From Phycisphaeraceae bacterium (GTDB lineage: Bacteria; Planctomycetota; Phycisphaerae; Phycisphaerales; UBA1924), in assembly GCA_019636795.1 (NCBI GenBank), contig JAHBWW010000005.1:283632-347631 (forward strand): a DNA stretch of 64,000 bases. Reading direction: 5' to 3'. The notes under the pieces were generated by a model that had not been told where the DNA came from, made no database searches, and saw only the letters and a program-made list of their open reading frames with translations. Positions within the stretch are counted from its first letter, which is position 1, and each line of letters starts with the position of its first letter. The position numbers and the translations under genes were made by a program. Shown here in pieces: positions 32,891 to 45,910 of the stretch.

Positions 32891-34091
32891 ATCCTGGACT
32901 GTCGTTTTGGTCGCGGGGCTCGCACTTGGTGTTTGGGGGTCAAATGCGAGAGCGCAGGAGGATGCACAGGGTTCAATCGCTCAGACAGCGATTACGCATG
33001 ACGAGGTTGTGCGCATGGGTCTGGATGTCATCGTTGGCCTTGAAGAAAATGAAACCAGCGGCCAATGGCCATACGAAGGTGTCTATCGCGTTGGGCGTCA
33101 GATTCCTGTCGGATACAAGGTTGGTGGGACGGCCATCGCGTGTCTTGCGCTTGCGCTCTCGCCGGGGTTCGCAGATGACGACGCGCGGCTGCAAGCGGTG
33201 GGGCGCGGCATCGATTTCATCGCAGCTTCGACATCTCACGCCCTCATGAATCCCGAATATGACGGCGGGTACGATGTTCGCGGTTGGGGCTATACGTATG
33301 CGCTCCTGCTGCTGCTCGAACTCGAGAAGCGAAGCCTGATTCCCGACGACCGTCGCGATGTTGCCAAGGCTGCAACACACTTCTACCTGAGTGCGATCCA
33401 GAGCACCGAAATCCCTCAGGCTGGCGGGTGGAACTATGCGCGCGGACAGGGGAGAAATGCGGTGAGTCCCGCATCACCATTCATGACCGGACCCACGCTG
33501 CAGGCGTTGTTTCTCGCAGCGAGTTTGAACTACGACGTTGACTCAGGCGTGGTTGAACGGGCGCTGGCGAGTCTAGAACGCGGGCGTGCTGCTTCGGGAG
33601 AACTCGTGTATTCCGGTGATGCGACCGAGCGCCGGGCTGGAGGGGTTCCTGGTGCGACTGGGCGCATGCTGATTGCCGAGTCAACGCTCTTTCTCGCTGG
33701 CCGATCGTCGCAGGCAAACATTCGCGGTGCGCTCGATGCGTTTATCGTGCACTGGGATCATCTCGAAGCCCGCCGCGCCAAGTCTGGCACGCACGAGCCA
33801 CCGTATGGCGTCGCGCCGTACTACTTCTACTACGCACACCTTGCTGCGGCACAGGCGATTGAACTCCTGCCGCAACGCGAGCGAGCCGAGTATCGACGCC
33901 GAGTCACGGACCTATTGATGAAGACGCGTGCAGATGATGGCTCGTGGAATGACCGGGTTTTTGAGCGATCGGCTGCATACGGCACGGCCATGGCGTTGCT
34001 GGCACTCCAGGCCCCGTCGCTCGGCTCGACTCCGCGATGGGTGCAGCCCCTGCCGCCCGCTACGCCTGAAGATTCTGCGAAGAATCCGTGA
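32883..34091 (+). CDS. Secreted terpenoid-cyclase-fold repeat protein
   Basis: This 402-residue protein has a Sec signal (TKSWTVVLVAGLALGVWG...) and an alpha/alpha-toroid of squalene-cyclase-like repeats: GGTAIACLALAL, GRGIDFIA, GYDVRGWGYTYALLLLLELE, GGWNYARGQG, FMTGPTLQALFLA and a final DDGSWND repeat. No catalytic DxDD motif is visible, so it is probably a structural or binding member. GGAAGG precedes ATG 32883. In the same frame beyond the stop a further 43 codons are open (34092-34223). Confidence 0.75.
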   Translation: MTKSWTVVLVAGLALGVWGSNARAQEDAQGSIAQTAITHDEVVRMGLDVIVGLEENETSGQWPYEGVYRVGRQIPVGYKVGGTAIACLALALSPGFADDDARLQAVGRGIDFIAASTSHALMNPEYDGGYDVRGWGYTYALLLLLELEKRSLIPDDRRDVAKAATHFYLSAIQSTEIPQAGGWNYARGQGRNAVSPASPFMTGPTLQALFLAASLNYDVDSGVVERALASLERGRAASGELVYSGDATERRAGGVPGATGRMLIAESTLFLAGRSSQANIRGALDAFIVHWDHLEARRAKSGTHEPPYGVAPYYFYYAHLAAAQAIELLPQRERAEYRRRVTDLLMKTRADDGSWNDRVFERSAAYGTAMALLALQAPSLGSTPRWVQPLPPATPEDSAKNP

Positions 34092-34281
34092 TTTTGGCTC
34101 GGCAATTTGCACCAGGGTGGCGATTTTGACGTGGGGCTCGGCGCGGTCGATTTCGTACTTCCGTTGGGTGACGAACACGTCATTGGTGTCTACGCTGGTT
34201 CATGCAAATTCTGGCATGCATGACCATTCTTTCTGTGGACAGGGCTGATTCTCACGCACTGACGGCGGGGCGAGTGATCCG

Positions 34282-36609
34282 ATGATTCTGGCGGTCCTTG
34301 CTCTTGTCGCGCTTGCTGCAGTCGGTGCGCTGTGCCCGAAGCGTTTTGCTGCTGAGTTCGGGCTCGGAATCGCCATTGCGATTGGTGGAATCGGCGCCTG
34401 GTTTGCTTCGAAGGCTACGGGTGTTCTGAATGGCCAGGCACTTATTCAGGCGTTTGAGTGGGTTCCATCCCTCGGCGTTGAACTCGCAATGCGGCTCGAC
34501 GGATTGTCGCTGGTGTTTGCGCTTTTGATCTGCTTCATCGGCGCGATCGTGGTCCTCTACACCTCAAGTTATCTTTCAGACTCAGCGGGTATCGCACGCT
34601 TCTATGCCACGTTGATCTCGTTCATGGCGGCAATGCTCGGGCTGGTCCTTGCTGATGATCTGGTCACACTGTTCATCTTCTGGGAACTGACGAGCATCAC
34701 CTCATTTCTGCTGATTGGCTTTGACTTCAAGCGCGAGCGTGCGCGTGCCTGTGCCTGGCAGTCACTCCTCGTGACCAGTGTCGGTGGGCTTTCGTTGCTC
34801 GCGGGTGTGGTTCTGTTGGCGATCGCAGGTGGCGAGCTGAATCTGCCGCACTTTCGTATCAGCACTCTCGACGGGGCGAAGGTGCTCGCTTCGCCATTGA
34901 TCGTGCCCGCGACGGTGCTGATCCTCATTGGGTGTTTCACCAAGAGCGCAATTTTCCCCTTCCATTTCTGGCTTCCGAACGCGATGGAGGCCCCATCGCC
35001 CGTCAGTGCACTGCTCCATTCCTCGACGATGGTCAAGGCTGGGGTCTATCTCATGGCTCGCCTCTCTCCAACTCTTGCGGGCGCGCCATTCTGGGAAGAA
35101 GTACTAGTAGCCTTCGGCGGAGCGACCATGCTCTTCGCCGCGATCATGGCAACCCGATTTGTCGAGTTCAAGAAGATCCTTGCCTATTCGACCGTGAGTT
35201 CGCTTGGCACGCTCACGATGCTGATCGGGCTCGGTGCGACGAAAGCAGTTGGAGCGTACCTCATCGCGCACGCACTCTACAAGGCATGTCTCTTCCTGAT
35301 CGCTGGCAGTGTCGCACATGCGGCGAACTCGTACGACACAGAGGGTTTGCACAGCCTGCGCTCGCGCATGCCCATTACTGCATGCAGCGCATTTCTTGGC
35401 GCCCTCTCGATGGCAGGTATGCTGCCGTTTCTCGGGTTTGCAGCCAAGGAACTGCTGATTAAAGCGGCAATCGACTCTAGTTTCGTGCCGGCGTTGCTGG
35501 CCGGTGCTGTCGTAATTGCTGCAGTCCTCACTGTCTTTGCCGCGATTCAGGTTGGGATCAAGCCATTCGCACGTCGTTTTGGCAATGAGCCGCCACATAC
35601 GCACGAAGTCTCGTGGCGTGAGTGGGCGGGGCCTGCAATGCTCGCGCTCGGCGGGCTGGTGTTTGGGATTTTGCCGATGGCGACGATTGAAGTCTTCAGC
35701 CGTGGTGTAGCTTCGGCCATTGGCGGCACCATGTATCAGACGGCAATCGAATTGCGATTCTGGCAACTGGTCTGGCCAGTCAACCTTGCAGCTGGATTGA
35801 GTGTGCTCGCGCTCGTTGCGGGCGGCACGCTGTTCGCCATTCGAAATCAGTATCGCGCCATGCTTGCCCCGCTTGCGCGGCTTGATGCTATTGGTCCCGA
35901 AGTCATATGGGAGCGCTGCATTGGAGTGGTGCTGCGGCTGGCACGCTTGTCAACGGCAACACTTCAGAACGGCAGCCTGCGATCCTACACGCGCGTTACG
36001 CTGCTCGCAGTCGTTACGGTTTGCGGCATTTCAATGATTCGTACTCAGCGAGGCGCGACTTTTCCAAACCTCTTCACCATTGCGGAGTTCATGGACTGGA
36101 TCCTTCTCGTTGTCATCGCAGCCGCGGCGCTCGGAGCAACCTTTGTGCAGGCCCGACTGGGCGTCATCTCGATTCTCGGCGCAATCGGATTCGCTCTGGC
36201 GCTGTTTTTCGTCCTGCATGGGGCCCCTGACGTCGCCGCCACGCAGTTTGCGGTCGAAACCCTGATTGTCATCATCTTCGTCCTCGTCATTCGCCATCTG
36301 CCAAGACTCGGACGCTATACCAGCAGAATCTCACGCTCGTGGGATGCAATTGTCGCAACACTCGTCGGAATGCTTGTTTTCTCATACGCCCTGCTGGCGG
36401 TTTCTCAAACTCCTGAACAGACAGTCTCGGCGTTTCATGCCGAGCATTCTGTCCCGAGCGCATATGGCCGAAATATCGTCAATGTCATTCTTGTTGATTT
36501 TCGGGCGATGGACACGCTGGGTGAGATTTTCGTACTGGCTATCGCCGCTGTGGGGGTCTTCACGCTTCTGACGATTCGACCGTCGCGAGCGCTTATGGAG
36601 AAGGCATGA
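34282..36609 (+). CDS. mrpA: Mrp cation/proton antiporter subunit A
   Basis: This 775-residue polytopic membrane protein resembles NuoL/MrpA. It has the proton-channel region [40 protein letters not shown] and [17 protein letters not shown], followed by a long C-terminal MrpA part ending with the MbhE-like [19 protein letters not shown]. It exchanges Na+ or other monovalent cations for H+ as part of the seven-subunit complex. Its stop overlaps mrpB by four bases. Confidence 0.95.
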   Translation: MILAVLALVALAAVGALCPKRFAAEFGLGIAIAIGGIGAWFASKATGVLNGQALIQAFEWVPSLGVELAMRLDGLSLVFALLICFIGAIVVLYTSSYLSDSAGIARFYATLISFMAAMLGLVLADDLVTLFIFWELTSITSFLLIGFDFKRERARACAWQSLLVTSVGGLSLLAGVVLLAIAGGELNLPHFRISTLDGAKVLASPLIVPATVLILIGCFTKSAIFPFHFWLPNAMEAPSPVSALLHSSTMVKAGVYLMARLSPTLAGAPFWEEVLVAFGGATMLFAAIMATRFVEFKKILAYSTVSSLGTLTMLIGLGATKAVGAYLIAHALYKACLFLIAGSVAHAANSYDTEGLHSLRSRMPITACSAFLGALSMAGMLPFLGFAAKELLIKAAIDSSFVPALLAGAVVIAAVLTVFAAIQVGIKPFARRFGNEPPHTHEVSWREWAGPAMLALGGLVFGILPMATIEVFSRGVASAIGGTMYQTAIELRFWQLVWPVNLAAGLSVLALVAGGTLFAIRNQYRAMLAPLARLDAIGPEVIWERCIGVVLRLARLSTATLQNGSLRSYTRVTLLAVVTVCGISMIRTQRGATFPNLFTIAEFMDWILLVVIAAAALGATFVQARLGVISILGAIGFALALFFVLHGAPDVAATQFAVETLIVIIFVLVIRHLPRLGRYTSRISRSWDAIVATLVGMLVFSYALLAVSQTPEQTVSAFHAEHSVPSAYGRNIVNVILVDFRAMDTLGEIFVLAIAAVGVFTLLTIRPSRALMEKA

Positions 36610-37028
36610 ACTCCACCATTTTTCAGGTCGCTGCTCGAATGCTGCTGCCGATCATGCTCGTCCTGTCGGTCGTCGTTCTGTTGCGCGGACACAACGAGCC
36701 TGGGGGCGGGTTCATCGGCGGATTGCTCGCAGCAGCCGGTTTCGCGCTCCACACGCTTGCCATCGGACTTCAGGATGCACGTCGACTCGTCGCGCTGCAT
36801 CCTCGCACCATCGCGGCTGTGGGGCTGCTGATTGCAGTTCTCAGTGGTGCCGTAGCATTCCTGAACGGGCAGCCTTACCTGACAGCACAGTGGGTCACTG
36901 TCATTCCGCCGGGATTCGCCGACCCGCTGAAGATCGGAACCCCGCTTTTCTTCGACATCGGGGTTTACCTCGTGGTTGTTGGCATCACACTTCTCATGGT
37001 GTTCACGTTGGAGGAGCGGCAAGGATGA
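36606..37028 (+). CDS. mrpB: Mrp antiporter subunit B
   Basis: This 140-residue membrane protein begins with a helix ([20 protein letters not shown]) followed by the MnhB signature [18 protein letters not shown], and has three or four helices. The separate mrpB makes this a group 1 type operon. It overlaps mrpA and mrpC by four bases each. Confidence 0.94.
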   Translation: MNSTIFQVAARMLLPIMLVLSVVVLLRGHNEPGGGFIGGLLAAAGFALHTLAIGLQDARRLVALHPRTIAAVGLLIAVLSGAVAFLNGQPYLTAQWVTVIPPGFADPLKIGTPLFFDIGVYLVVVGITLLMVFTLEERQG

Positions 37029-37381
37029 ACACCCTCATGGCCATTTGCTGCGGCCTGCTGGCTGGCACAGGAGCTTACATGCTTCTGCGGCGCAGTTTCA
37101 TGAAACTCGTCATCGGTTTGGTCCTTCTCAGCCACGCTGCGAACCTGTTGATCTACATCGCAGCCGTCCCCGGTTGGCGCCGACCGGCGCTTGTTGAAGT
37201 CGGCGCGCAGTCACCTGATCCTCCATTTGCCGACCCTCTTCCCAGCGCGCTCATCTTGACAGCCATTGTGATCAGTTTCGGTGTAGTGTCATTTACCATC
37301 GTCCTGATCCGTCGTACTTTTGACGAGGTTGGGACCGATGACCTCGACGCCATGACTTCTACGGATCGCTTCATCCAATGA
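37025..37381 (+). CDS. mrpC: Mrp antiporter subunit C
   Basis: This 118-residue NuoK-like protein has three transmembrane helices, with [20 protein letters not shown] and the MnhC-typical [23 protein letters not shown] 37025 is chosen because it overlaps the mrpB stop by four bases; the longer open frame upstream overlaps mrpB. Confidence 0.94.
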   Translation: MNTLMAICCGLLAGTGAYMLLRRSFMKLVIGLVLLSHAANLLIYIAAVPGWRRPALVEVGAQSPDPPFADPLPSALILTAIVISFGVVSFTIVLIRRTFDEVGTDDLDAMTSTDRFIQ

Positions 37382-38946
37382 TTGCACTTCCCGTCATCAT
37401 TCCGATGGCCGCTGCCGCGATGTGCCTCATGCTGTGGAGCAAGGCGCGCCCGCAGGCGTTCATCGCGATCGTGTCAAGCACTATCACTCTTGCTGTGAGC
37501 GTGGCCATGCTCGATGTGGCCCGTACCGGCCAGATTCAAGTGGTGCACTTCGGCTCATGGGTCGCGCCATTTGGCATCTCGTTCGCAGCCGACATTCTTT
37601 CGGCCATCATGGTGACGCTCTGCTCGATCGTCGGGCTTTGCGTTGTTGTGTTCTCGGTTGGCGCAATCGACCGCCTCCGCGCCGGCAACGGGATGTATCC
37701 GCTCTCGCTCTGCCTCATCGCGGCAGTCAACGGGGCCTTTCTGACAGCGGATATTTTCAATCTTTACGTCTGGTTTGAACTCATGCTCCTTTCGTCATTC
37801 GTGCTCCTCACACTTGGGGGCCAACGCGGACAACTCGAAGGCGCAATCAAATATGTCACACTCAATCTTGTTTCGTCCCTGCTTTTCCTGATCGCGGTCG
37901 GGCTTATCTATGGCACGATCGGCACGCTGAATATGGCCGACCTGGCGGTCAAACTCGATGCGCATCCCGATCCGGCTCTTCCGACCGCGCTCTCGGCATT
38001 GCTGCTTATCGCGTTCGCGATCAAGGCAGCTGCGTTTCCGTTTTTCTTCTGGCTTCCCGCTTCGTATCACACGCCGCCACCCGTTGTCTCTGCACTCTTT
38101 GCGGGCCTGCTGACCAAGGTCGGCGTCTATGCCCTCATTCGCGCCGTCACATTGCTCTTTGATCAAGAATGGGAGGTCGTTGGGCAGGTCACGCTCATCA
38201 TCGCGGGGTTCACGATGGTCACTGGTGTTCTTGGCGCGGTCGTCCAGAGTGATATGCGTCGCATCCTCTCCTTCCACATTGTCAGCCAGATCGGGTACAT
38301 GCTGATGGGTCTGGGTATTGCGATCACAGCGCTCGCTGCTGTCGACAATGCCGACGAGGCTTCGGCGCGCGCCGTTGCAGTGCTCGCTCTCGCAGGATCT
38401 GTCTTCTACATTCTGCACCACATTCTCGTCAAGACCAATCTCTTTCTCATTGCAGGCGCAATCTATGAGCAGCGAGGCACCACCGAACTCGCACGCGTCA
38501 ATGGCCTGCTCGCATCGCGACCGTTCCTTGCATCACTGTTCATGATCTCTGCACTCTCTCTCGCAGGGATTCCAGTCCTCTCGGGATTCTGGGCCAAACT
38601 CATTCTCGTCCGTAGCGGACTAGAGGCTCAGTCATACATGATCGTGATTGTCTCGCTTTGCGTCAGCATCCTCACGTTGTACTCGATGACCAAGATCTGG
38701 ATCAGCGCGTTCTGGGGCGAGCCAGACCCTGTGGATCGCCTCGACCCCAGCTCCTGCCCGCGCTCCCGTCAGTTCTGCCTCATCGTGCCGATCATTGCCC
38801 TGTGTATCTGCACGACAGTCATCGGCATCTTCGCAGAGCCCTTCTCGGCTCTCGCAGTGCAGGCTGCCGAACAGCTCCTGTCTCCAGATGCGTACATCAA
38901 TGCTGTGCTCGATGGCGCCCGCTCGCTCTCGGAGGCCGCGCCATGA
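37378..38946 (+). CDS. mrpD: Mrp antiporter subunit D
   Basis: This 522-residue NuoN/NuoM-like antiporter subunit has about 14 helices. Signatures are FNLYVWFELMLLSSFVLLTL, FFFWLPASYHTPPPVVSALF, AGLLTKVGVYALIR, RRILSFHIVSQIGYMLMGLG and LVKTNLFLIAGAIYEQRGTT. It forms a proton-translocating core with MrpA. It overlaps both neighbours. Confidence 0.95.
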   Translation: MIALPVIIPMAAAAMCLMLWSKARPQAFIAIVSSTITLAVSVAMLDVARTGQIQVVHFGSWVAPFGISFAADILSAIMVTLCSIVGLCVVVFSVGAIDRLRAGNGMYPLSLCLIAAVNGAFLTADIFNLYVWFELMLLSSFVLLTLGGQRGQLEGAIKYVTLNLVSSLLFLIAVGLIYGTIGTLNMADLAVKLDAHPDPALPTALSALLLIAFAIKAAAFPFFFWLPASYHTPPPVVSALFAGLLTKVGVYALIRAVTLLFDQEWEVVGQVTLIIAGFTMVTGVLGAVVQSDMRRILSFHIVSQIGYMLMGLGIAITALAAVDNADEASARAVAVLALAGSVFYILHHILVKTNLFLIAGAIYEQRGTTELARVNGLLASRPFLASLFMISALSLAGIPVLSGFWAKLILVRSGLEAQSYMIVIVSLCVSILTLYSMTKIWISAFWGEPDPVDRLDPSSCPRSRQFCLIVPIIALCICTTVIGIFAEPFSALAVQAAEQLLSPDAYINAVLDGARSLSEAAP

Positions 38947-39407
38947 TGCTCGCAGCGAACATTCTGCTTGCCATCGTCTGGGCGGTGCTCATCGGGCCCT
39001 TCTCACTGGCGAACCTTCTGGTTGGGTTTGTCGCTGGGTTGGCGGGGCTTGCGATGTGCTCGCGAAGTGGGCGCGCGTACGCCCGTCGATTCTGGGGCAT
39101 CACCGCCTTGCTCGCTTTTCTTGCCATGGAACTTGTGATTGCCAACATTCGCGTGGCGTACTACACCGTATCGCGACTCGACCGCCTGCATCCTGCGGTG
39201 CTGGCGGTTCCGCTTGAAGAACTCAGCGATATCGAGATCACCCTTCTAGCCATTCTCGTGACGCTCACGCCTGGCACACTGACACTCGACCTCTCGCCGG
39301 ATCACCGCATCATGTACATCCACTTCATGCATGTCGAGGACGAGAAGCGAGCGATCAACGAAGTCAAGTCCGGCTTTGAGCGGCGCATCATGGAGGCTCT
39401 GCGATGA
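38943..39407 (+). CDS. mrpE: Mrp antiporter subunit E
   Basis: This 154-residue protein has two N-terminal helices and a cytoplasmic domain with the MnhE motif LAILVTLTPGTLTLDLSPDH. ATG 38943 forms the ATGA overlap with mrpD; ATG 38946 is also possible. It is essential for complex assembly in characterised systems. Confidence 0.93.
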   Translation: MMLAANILLAIVWAVLIGPFSLANLLVGFVAGLAGLAMCSRSGRAYARRFWGITALLAFLAMELVIANIRVAYYTVSRLDRLHPAVLAVPLEELSDIEITLLAILVTLTPGTLTLDLSPDHRIMYIHFMHVEDEKRAINEVKSGFERRIMEALR

Positions 39408-39691
39408 TTCCCGCTGCCGGCGATCCTCAACACTGGATCTTTCTGCTCTTTGGCGCGATCATGGGCATTGCCATCATGGCCGCAACATGGAGGCTCATCA
39501 TTGGGCCCTCGCTTCCCGATCGCGTTGTCGCGCTCGATCTCATCGGGTTTCTCGTTGTCGCCATCATTTGCGTTTACGCCATGGTCGCGCAGCAGCCGGC
39601 CGCCATCAGCGTCGCGCTCATTGCCGCTTTGGTCCTTTTTCTCGGCACGGCTGCGTTCGCCGTCTATCTCGATCGAAAGGGACAGCGATGA
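39404..39691 (+). CDS. mrpF: Mrp antiporter subunit F
   Basis: This 95-residue protein has three transmembrane helices with the MnhF motif RLIIGPSLPDRVVALDLIGF. It overlaps mrpE and mrpG by four bases each. Confidence 0.93.
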   Translation: MIPAAGDPQHWIFLLFGAIMGIAIMAATWRLIIGPSLPDRVVALDLIGFLVVAIICVYAMVAQQPAAISVALIAALVLFLGTAAFAVYLDRKGQR

Positions 39692-40025
39692 CCGCGCGCG
39701 AGATCATCGTGGTCTGTCTGGTCATGCTCGGAGCCTTATTTTCCGTGTTGGCATCCGTCGGACTCCTCCGCATGCCCGATGTCTTCACCCGCATGCAGTC
39801 GGCGACCAAGGCCGGAACACTCGGCGTCGCCTGTACCGCTGCCGCTGCCGCAATCCACTTCGGACGTACGTTTACCGCCATCGAAGCCGTCATGGTTGTC
39901 TTCTTCTTCTTTCTCACCGCGCCGGTTGCTTCGCACCTCGTGGCTCGTGTTGCGTATACCTCAGGCTCCACCCTCTGGAAGCGCACCATCCGCGATGATT
40001 ACGCCAAAGACCGCGCCAAGCGTAC

Positions 40026-42771
<2,746 letters not shown>

Positions 42772-42819
42772 TCATCGTACTGCGCCACCACCCTCCCGGG
42801 GAGGGATATCATCGACCGC

Positions 42820-43734
42820 ATGCCCGCGACCATCATTGACGGAAAGACTCTCGCCGAGCAGGCACACCGCGACCTCGCTGCGCGAGTCCAGAAACTGCTC
42901 GAACGCGGCAAGTCCGTACGCCTCGACGCTGTGCTCGTCGAATCCGGCGACAACGGCGCTCGCATTTATGCCGACAACCAAGCCCGCACATGCCAGCAGC
43001 TTGGTATCGATTACGAACTCCATCTGCTTCCTCAAGCCTCGACCCTGCACGACATCAAGCGTAAAATCTCGGCCTTGAGCATTGATTCTCAGGTGCACGC
43101 CATCATGATGCACCTCCCCGTCCCCGAAGGCATCGACCCCTACGACATTCAGCAGGCCATCGCACCCGAGAAGGACGTTGAAGGCGTCAACCCCGCGAAC
43201 ATCGGCAACGTCGTGTACGGCCGATCCCTCTGGGCACCCTGCACAGCCCTCTCAGCACTTCGACTCATCGAATCTACAGGCATCGACCTTCAAGGCCGCC
43301 GCGCCGTGGTCGTGGGCGCTTCAAACCATGTCGGCAAACCAATCGCCGTCCTGCTCATGCGCCGCGAGGCCACCGTCATCAGTTGCAACAAATGGACCCA
43401 GGGGCTTGCCGATATCACCCGTTCGGCCGATGTGCTTGTCGCCGCAGCCGGTGTTCCTGCCCTCATTACCCACGATATGGTCCGCCCAGGGGCCATTGTC
43501 GTCGATGTCGGCGTCAATCGCATCATCACGCCCGATGGTCGCCGAAAAACTGTCGGCGATGTCGATTTCGACCGCGTCGCTCCAGTCGCAGGCTTCATCA
43601 GCCCCGTCCCCGGCGGCGTCGGTCCAATGACCGTCACAGTCCTGCTTTCCAACGTAGTCGAGGCCGCCGAGCGGGCCTTCCGTGAACACCTGACGTCCCC
43701 CTCCGACTCACCGACAAACCCGCCCGCGCATTGA
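42820..43734 (+). CDS. folD: Methylenetetrahydrofolate dehydrogenase/cyclohydrolase
   Basis: This 304-residue protein begins PATIIDGKTLAEQAHRDLAA and shows the catalytic region VESGDNGARIYADNQARTCQ, MMHLPVPEGIDPYDIQQAI, PEKDVEGVNPANIG, VVVGASNHVGKPIAVLLM and SPVPGGVGPMTVTVLL. The bifunctional enzyme interconverts 5,10-methylene- and 10-formyl-tetrahydrofolate. In the usual SGxxxYxxxKxK motif the last Lys region reads NQAR, a departure worth noting. The open frame upstream is antisense to ligA and not used. Confidence 0.92.
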   Translation: MPATIIDGKTLAEQAHRDLAARVQKLLERGKSVRLDAVLVESGDNGARIYADNQARTCQQLGIDYELHLLPQASTLHDIKRKISALSIDSQVHAIMMHLPVPEGIDPYDIQQAIAPEKDVEGVNPANIGNVVYGRSLWAPCTALSALRLIESTGIDLQGRRAVVVGASNHVGKPIAVLLMRREATVISCNKWTQGLADITRSADVLVAAAGVPALITHDMVRPGAIVVDVGVNRIITPDGRRKTVGDVDFDRVAPVAGFISPVPGGVGPMTVTVLLSNVVEAAERAFREHLTSPSDSPTNPPAH

Positions 43735-43791
43735 CACCGCCCGCTGGGTCCGCTTGAATACCGCGTAGCCAGACCTCGCGGAGTGAGCATC

Positions 43792-44094
43792 ATGATCCAC
43801 GGATTGACCTTCGGCCTCTTTCAGTCCATCGGCCCGATGGAGTATCTCATCATCGGCGTTGTGCTTCTCCTGCTCTTCGGCCGACGCCTCCCGGAAGTCG
43901 GGCGAAGCCTCGGCAAGGGGCTCGTCGAGTTCAAGAAGGGGCTCAAAGATGTGGATGACGAGGTCCGCAAAGATGACCCCGCGTCCGCACGCAACCAGTA
44001 TTCCTCAGCCCGACCGCCCCTGGGGCCATCAGGCGAAGAACGCCGCGTCAGCCAGGCCGAAGAAATGCGTTCCTCGACTGAACCCGCGCCTTGA
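43792..44094 (+). CDS. tatA: Sec-independent translocase TatA/TatE-like
   Basis: This 100-residue protein starts at ATG 43792 (GTG 43783 is alternative). It has a short N-terminus with IGPMEYLIIGVVLLLLFG (transmembrane), the hinge FGRRLPEVGRSLGKGLVEFK with a Tat FGxxxLPExGRxxG pattern, an amphipathic helix and an acidic tail. It would form the Tat export pore. The Tat-like superoxide dismutase at 18.3 kb is a candidate client. Confidence 0.92.
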   Translation: MIHGLTFGLFQSIGPMEYLIIGVVLLLLFGRRLPEVGRSLGKGLVEFKKGLKDVDDEVRKDDPASARNQYSSARPPLGPSGEERRVSQAEEMRSSTEPAP

Positions 44095-44164
44095 TTCCCT
44101 TGACTGAATCGAGGCTGCAACTCGACCCCAAACGCCTTCCCGGCGTACCATCACGCCACCTCAA

Positions 44165-44238
44165 GGCGAGGTAGCTCAGCTGGCTAGAGCGGAGGATTCA
44201 TAACCCTCAGGTCGGGAGTTCAAGTCTCCCCCTCGCCA
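44165..44238 (+). tRNA. tRNA-Met (anticodon CAT, elongator type)
   Basis: Acceptor GGCGAGG (44165-44171) pairs with CCTCGCC (44231-44237), discriminator A44238. The anticodon loop TTCATAA gives CAT. The T arm is GGGAG-TTCAAGT-CTCCC. A normal G1-C72 pair argues against the initiator. A lysidine-modified Ile tRNA is possible but less likely. CCA is not encoded. Confidence 0.9.
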
Positions 44239-44405
44239 TTTCGTATTCTGTTCGTATGAGAACTTCATCGGCCCGCATCGATTTCGCCGAAACAAACGAA
44301 CAGCAACCGGGGCACGTGCAATCCCGCCTTTGATTCCTCGTTGTGCCGCTCAGGCCCGCAGCCTCGTGGGCAACCCGGAGACCTCGGACCATTGGAGATT
44401 CACCC

Positions 44406-45566
44406 GTGAGTGCAAAAATCGTCGTCGGAACCGTTGCTGGGCTTTCTCTACTTGCTGGTGGTGCCGTCATGATGGCTCGCATGGGTGCAACCGCTCCCGA
44501 GGCCGAGCTGGCCCAGCCGATCGAGTCGTCCGCACGCAAGCCTCTGCTCATTGTCGATGACTCATTGCCCCCGGCCATGACCATCAACGAAACGCCCGAC
44601 CAGCCCGAAGCCCGTCGCGGCGACCGCGGCATCGACGCCCGAGGCTTCCAGCGCGAGGGCGGACAATGGGGCGGCCAGGCCAACTTCGACCCCGAGCAGA
44701 TGCGCGCCCAGATGCTCGAACGTTTCGATAAGAACGGCGACGGCGAACTCGACGAAGATGAACGCCGCGAGATGCGCGAAGCCATGCGCGCCGAACGTGA
44801 AGCCATGCGTGATCGCTGGCTGCTCGACCGCTACGACAAGGACGGCGACGGCGTCCTGAGTGATGAAGAACGCGCACTGGCCGAAGCCGAGCGTGAAGAA
44901 GGTCGCGAGCGCATGCGGGCGCTCGAAGCCGATCGTCAGGCAGCACTGCTCGCCGCATTCGATGCCGATGGCGATGGTGTCCTGAGTGAGGCCGAATCTC
45001 GCGCAGCGAGGCAGGCACACCGTGAGTGGGGTGAGCAGATGCGAGCCGACATGATGGCACGCTACGAAACCGACGAGAACGGCCGATTCACGCCCGATGC
45101 AATGGCCAAACTCCGTGAAAACATGCGCGACGTCATGTCCGACTTCCGCTTCGTCAGCCAGTTTGACGCCAATGGCGACGGGTTCGTCACAGCCGCCGAT
45201 ATGCCTTCGTTCCTCGACGCTTTCTACAATCAGGACCGCAAAGCCGACATCAATAACGACGGCTTCATCGACGAGATCGATCTCGCCGAGTTCCAGCAGC
45301 GCGTCCAGACCGGGCAATCCGCAGAATACGTTGACATGATGCAGCGGCTCCAATCCGCACCCGCAGGCATGATGCCAGGCCCCGGTGCCATGGGCATGCT
45401 CTTCGGCGGCGGAATGATGGGCCCCGGCGGCGGCGGAGAAGGCGGCCGACCCAACATCGAGTTCATGAATCGAGGTCAGAACCAAAACGCCGGCGGCCGC
45501 GGCGGCGACCGTCCACGCGGTGATCGCCAGGGCGGCAATCGCCAAGGCGACGGCGGCGGAAACTGA
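44406..45566 (+). CDS. Multi-EF-hand exported protein
   Basis: This 386-residue protein starts at GTG 44406 after GGAG. The N-terminal helix (VVGTVAGLSLLAGGAVMMA) is a signal or anchor. Five EF-hand loops are visible: DKNGDGELDEDE, DKDGDGVLSDEE, DADGDGVLSEAE, DANGDGFVTAAD and DINNDGFIDEID, with a sixth degenerate loop (ETDENGRFTPDA). The linkers are Arg/Glu-rich helices. The C-terminus is Gly/Met then Gly/Arg/Gln/Asn-rich. It probably binds Ca2+ outside the cytoplasm; its partner is unknown. Confidence 0.78.
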   Translation: MSAKIVVGTVAGLSLLAGGAVMMARMGATAPEAELAQPIESSARKPLLIVDDSLPPAMTINETPDQPEARRGDRGIDARGFQREGGQWGGQANFDPEQMRAQMLERFDKNGDGELDEDERREMREAMRAEREAMRDRWLLDRYDKDGDGVLSDEERALAEAEREEGRERMRALEADRQAALLAAFDADGDGVLSEAESRAARQAHREWGEQMRADMMARYETDENGRFTPDAMAKLRENMRDVMSDFRFVSQFDANGDGFVTAADMPSFLDAFYNQDRKADINNDGFIDEIDLAEFQQRVQTGQSAEYVDMMQRLQSAPAGMMPGPGAMGMLFGGGMMGPGGGGEGGRPNIEFMNRGQNQNAGGRGGDRPRGDRQGGNRQGDGGGN

Positions 45567-45736
45567 AGCATCTCAGCCTCATCTTCACCCATCTGCCTCA
45601 CGAGTTCTTCACACGCCGCCGGGTCTTGCCCGACGGTTTTTCTTGCCTCGCACCCGCCCAGGCACTTCGCTCCTCAATCTCCGCCTGTTCCGCTGGACAC
45701 ACACCCGTTCAGCGCGCTACGCTCACCCCAGGATCA

Positions 45737-45810
45737 GGGCGCATAGCTCAGTTGGCTAGAGCGCTGCCGTCACATGGCAGAGGTCACAGGTTCGAGTCCT
45801 GTTGCGCCTA
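45737..45810 (+). tRNA. tRNA-Val (anticodon CAC)
   Basis: Acceptor GGGCGCA (45737-45743) pairs with TGCGCCT (45803-45809; a G-U end pair), discriminator A45810. The anticodon stem CTGCC/GGCAG encloses GTCACAT (anticodon CAC). T arm ACAGG-TTCGAGT-CCTGT. CCA is not encoded. Confidence 0.92.
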
Positions 45811-45910
45811 TTTCTTTATAACTGGCCACCCAAGGCCTCGATGCTGTTGACCAGCAAACCTTGGACAAGCGTCAGGTCATCGCAAACTCAAAGACTCCCA
45901 GTGCTCGCTC

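Noticed and set aside
33912..34178. Minus-strand frame over the end of the cyclase-fold gene
   Set aside because: It overlaps a clear gene; only the segment past the stop looks protein-like, so it is not called as a gene.
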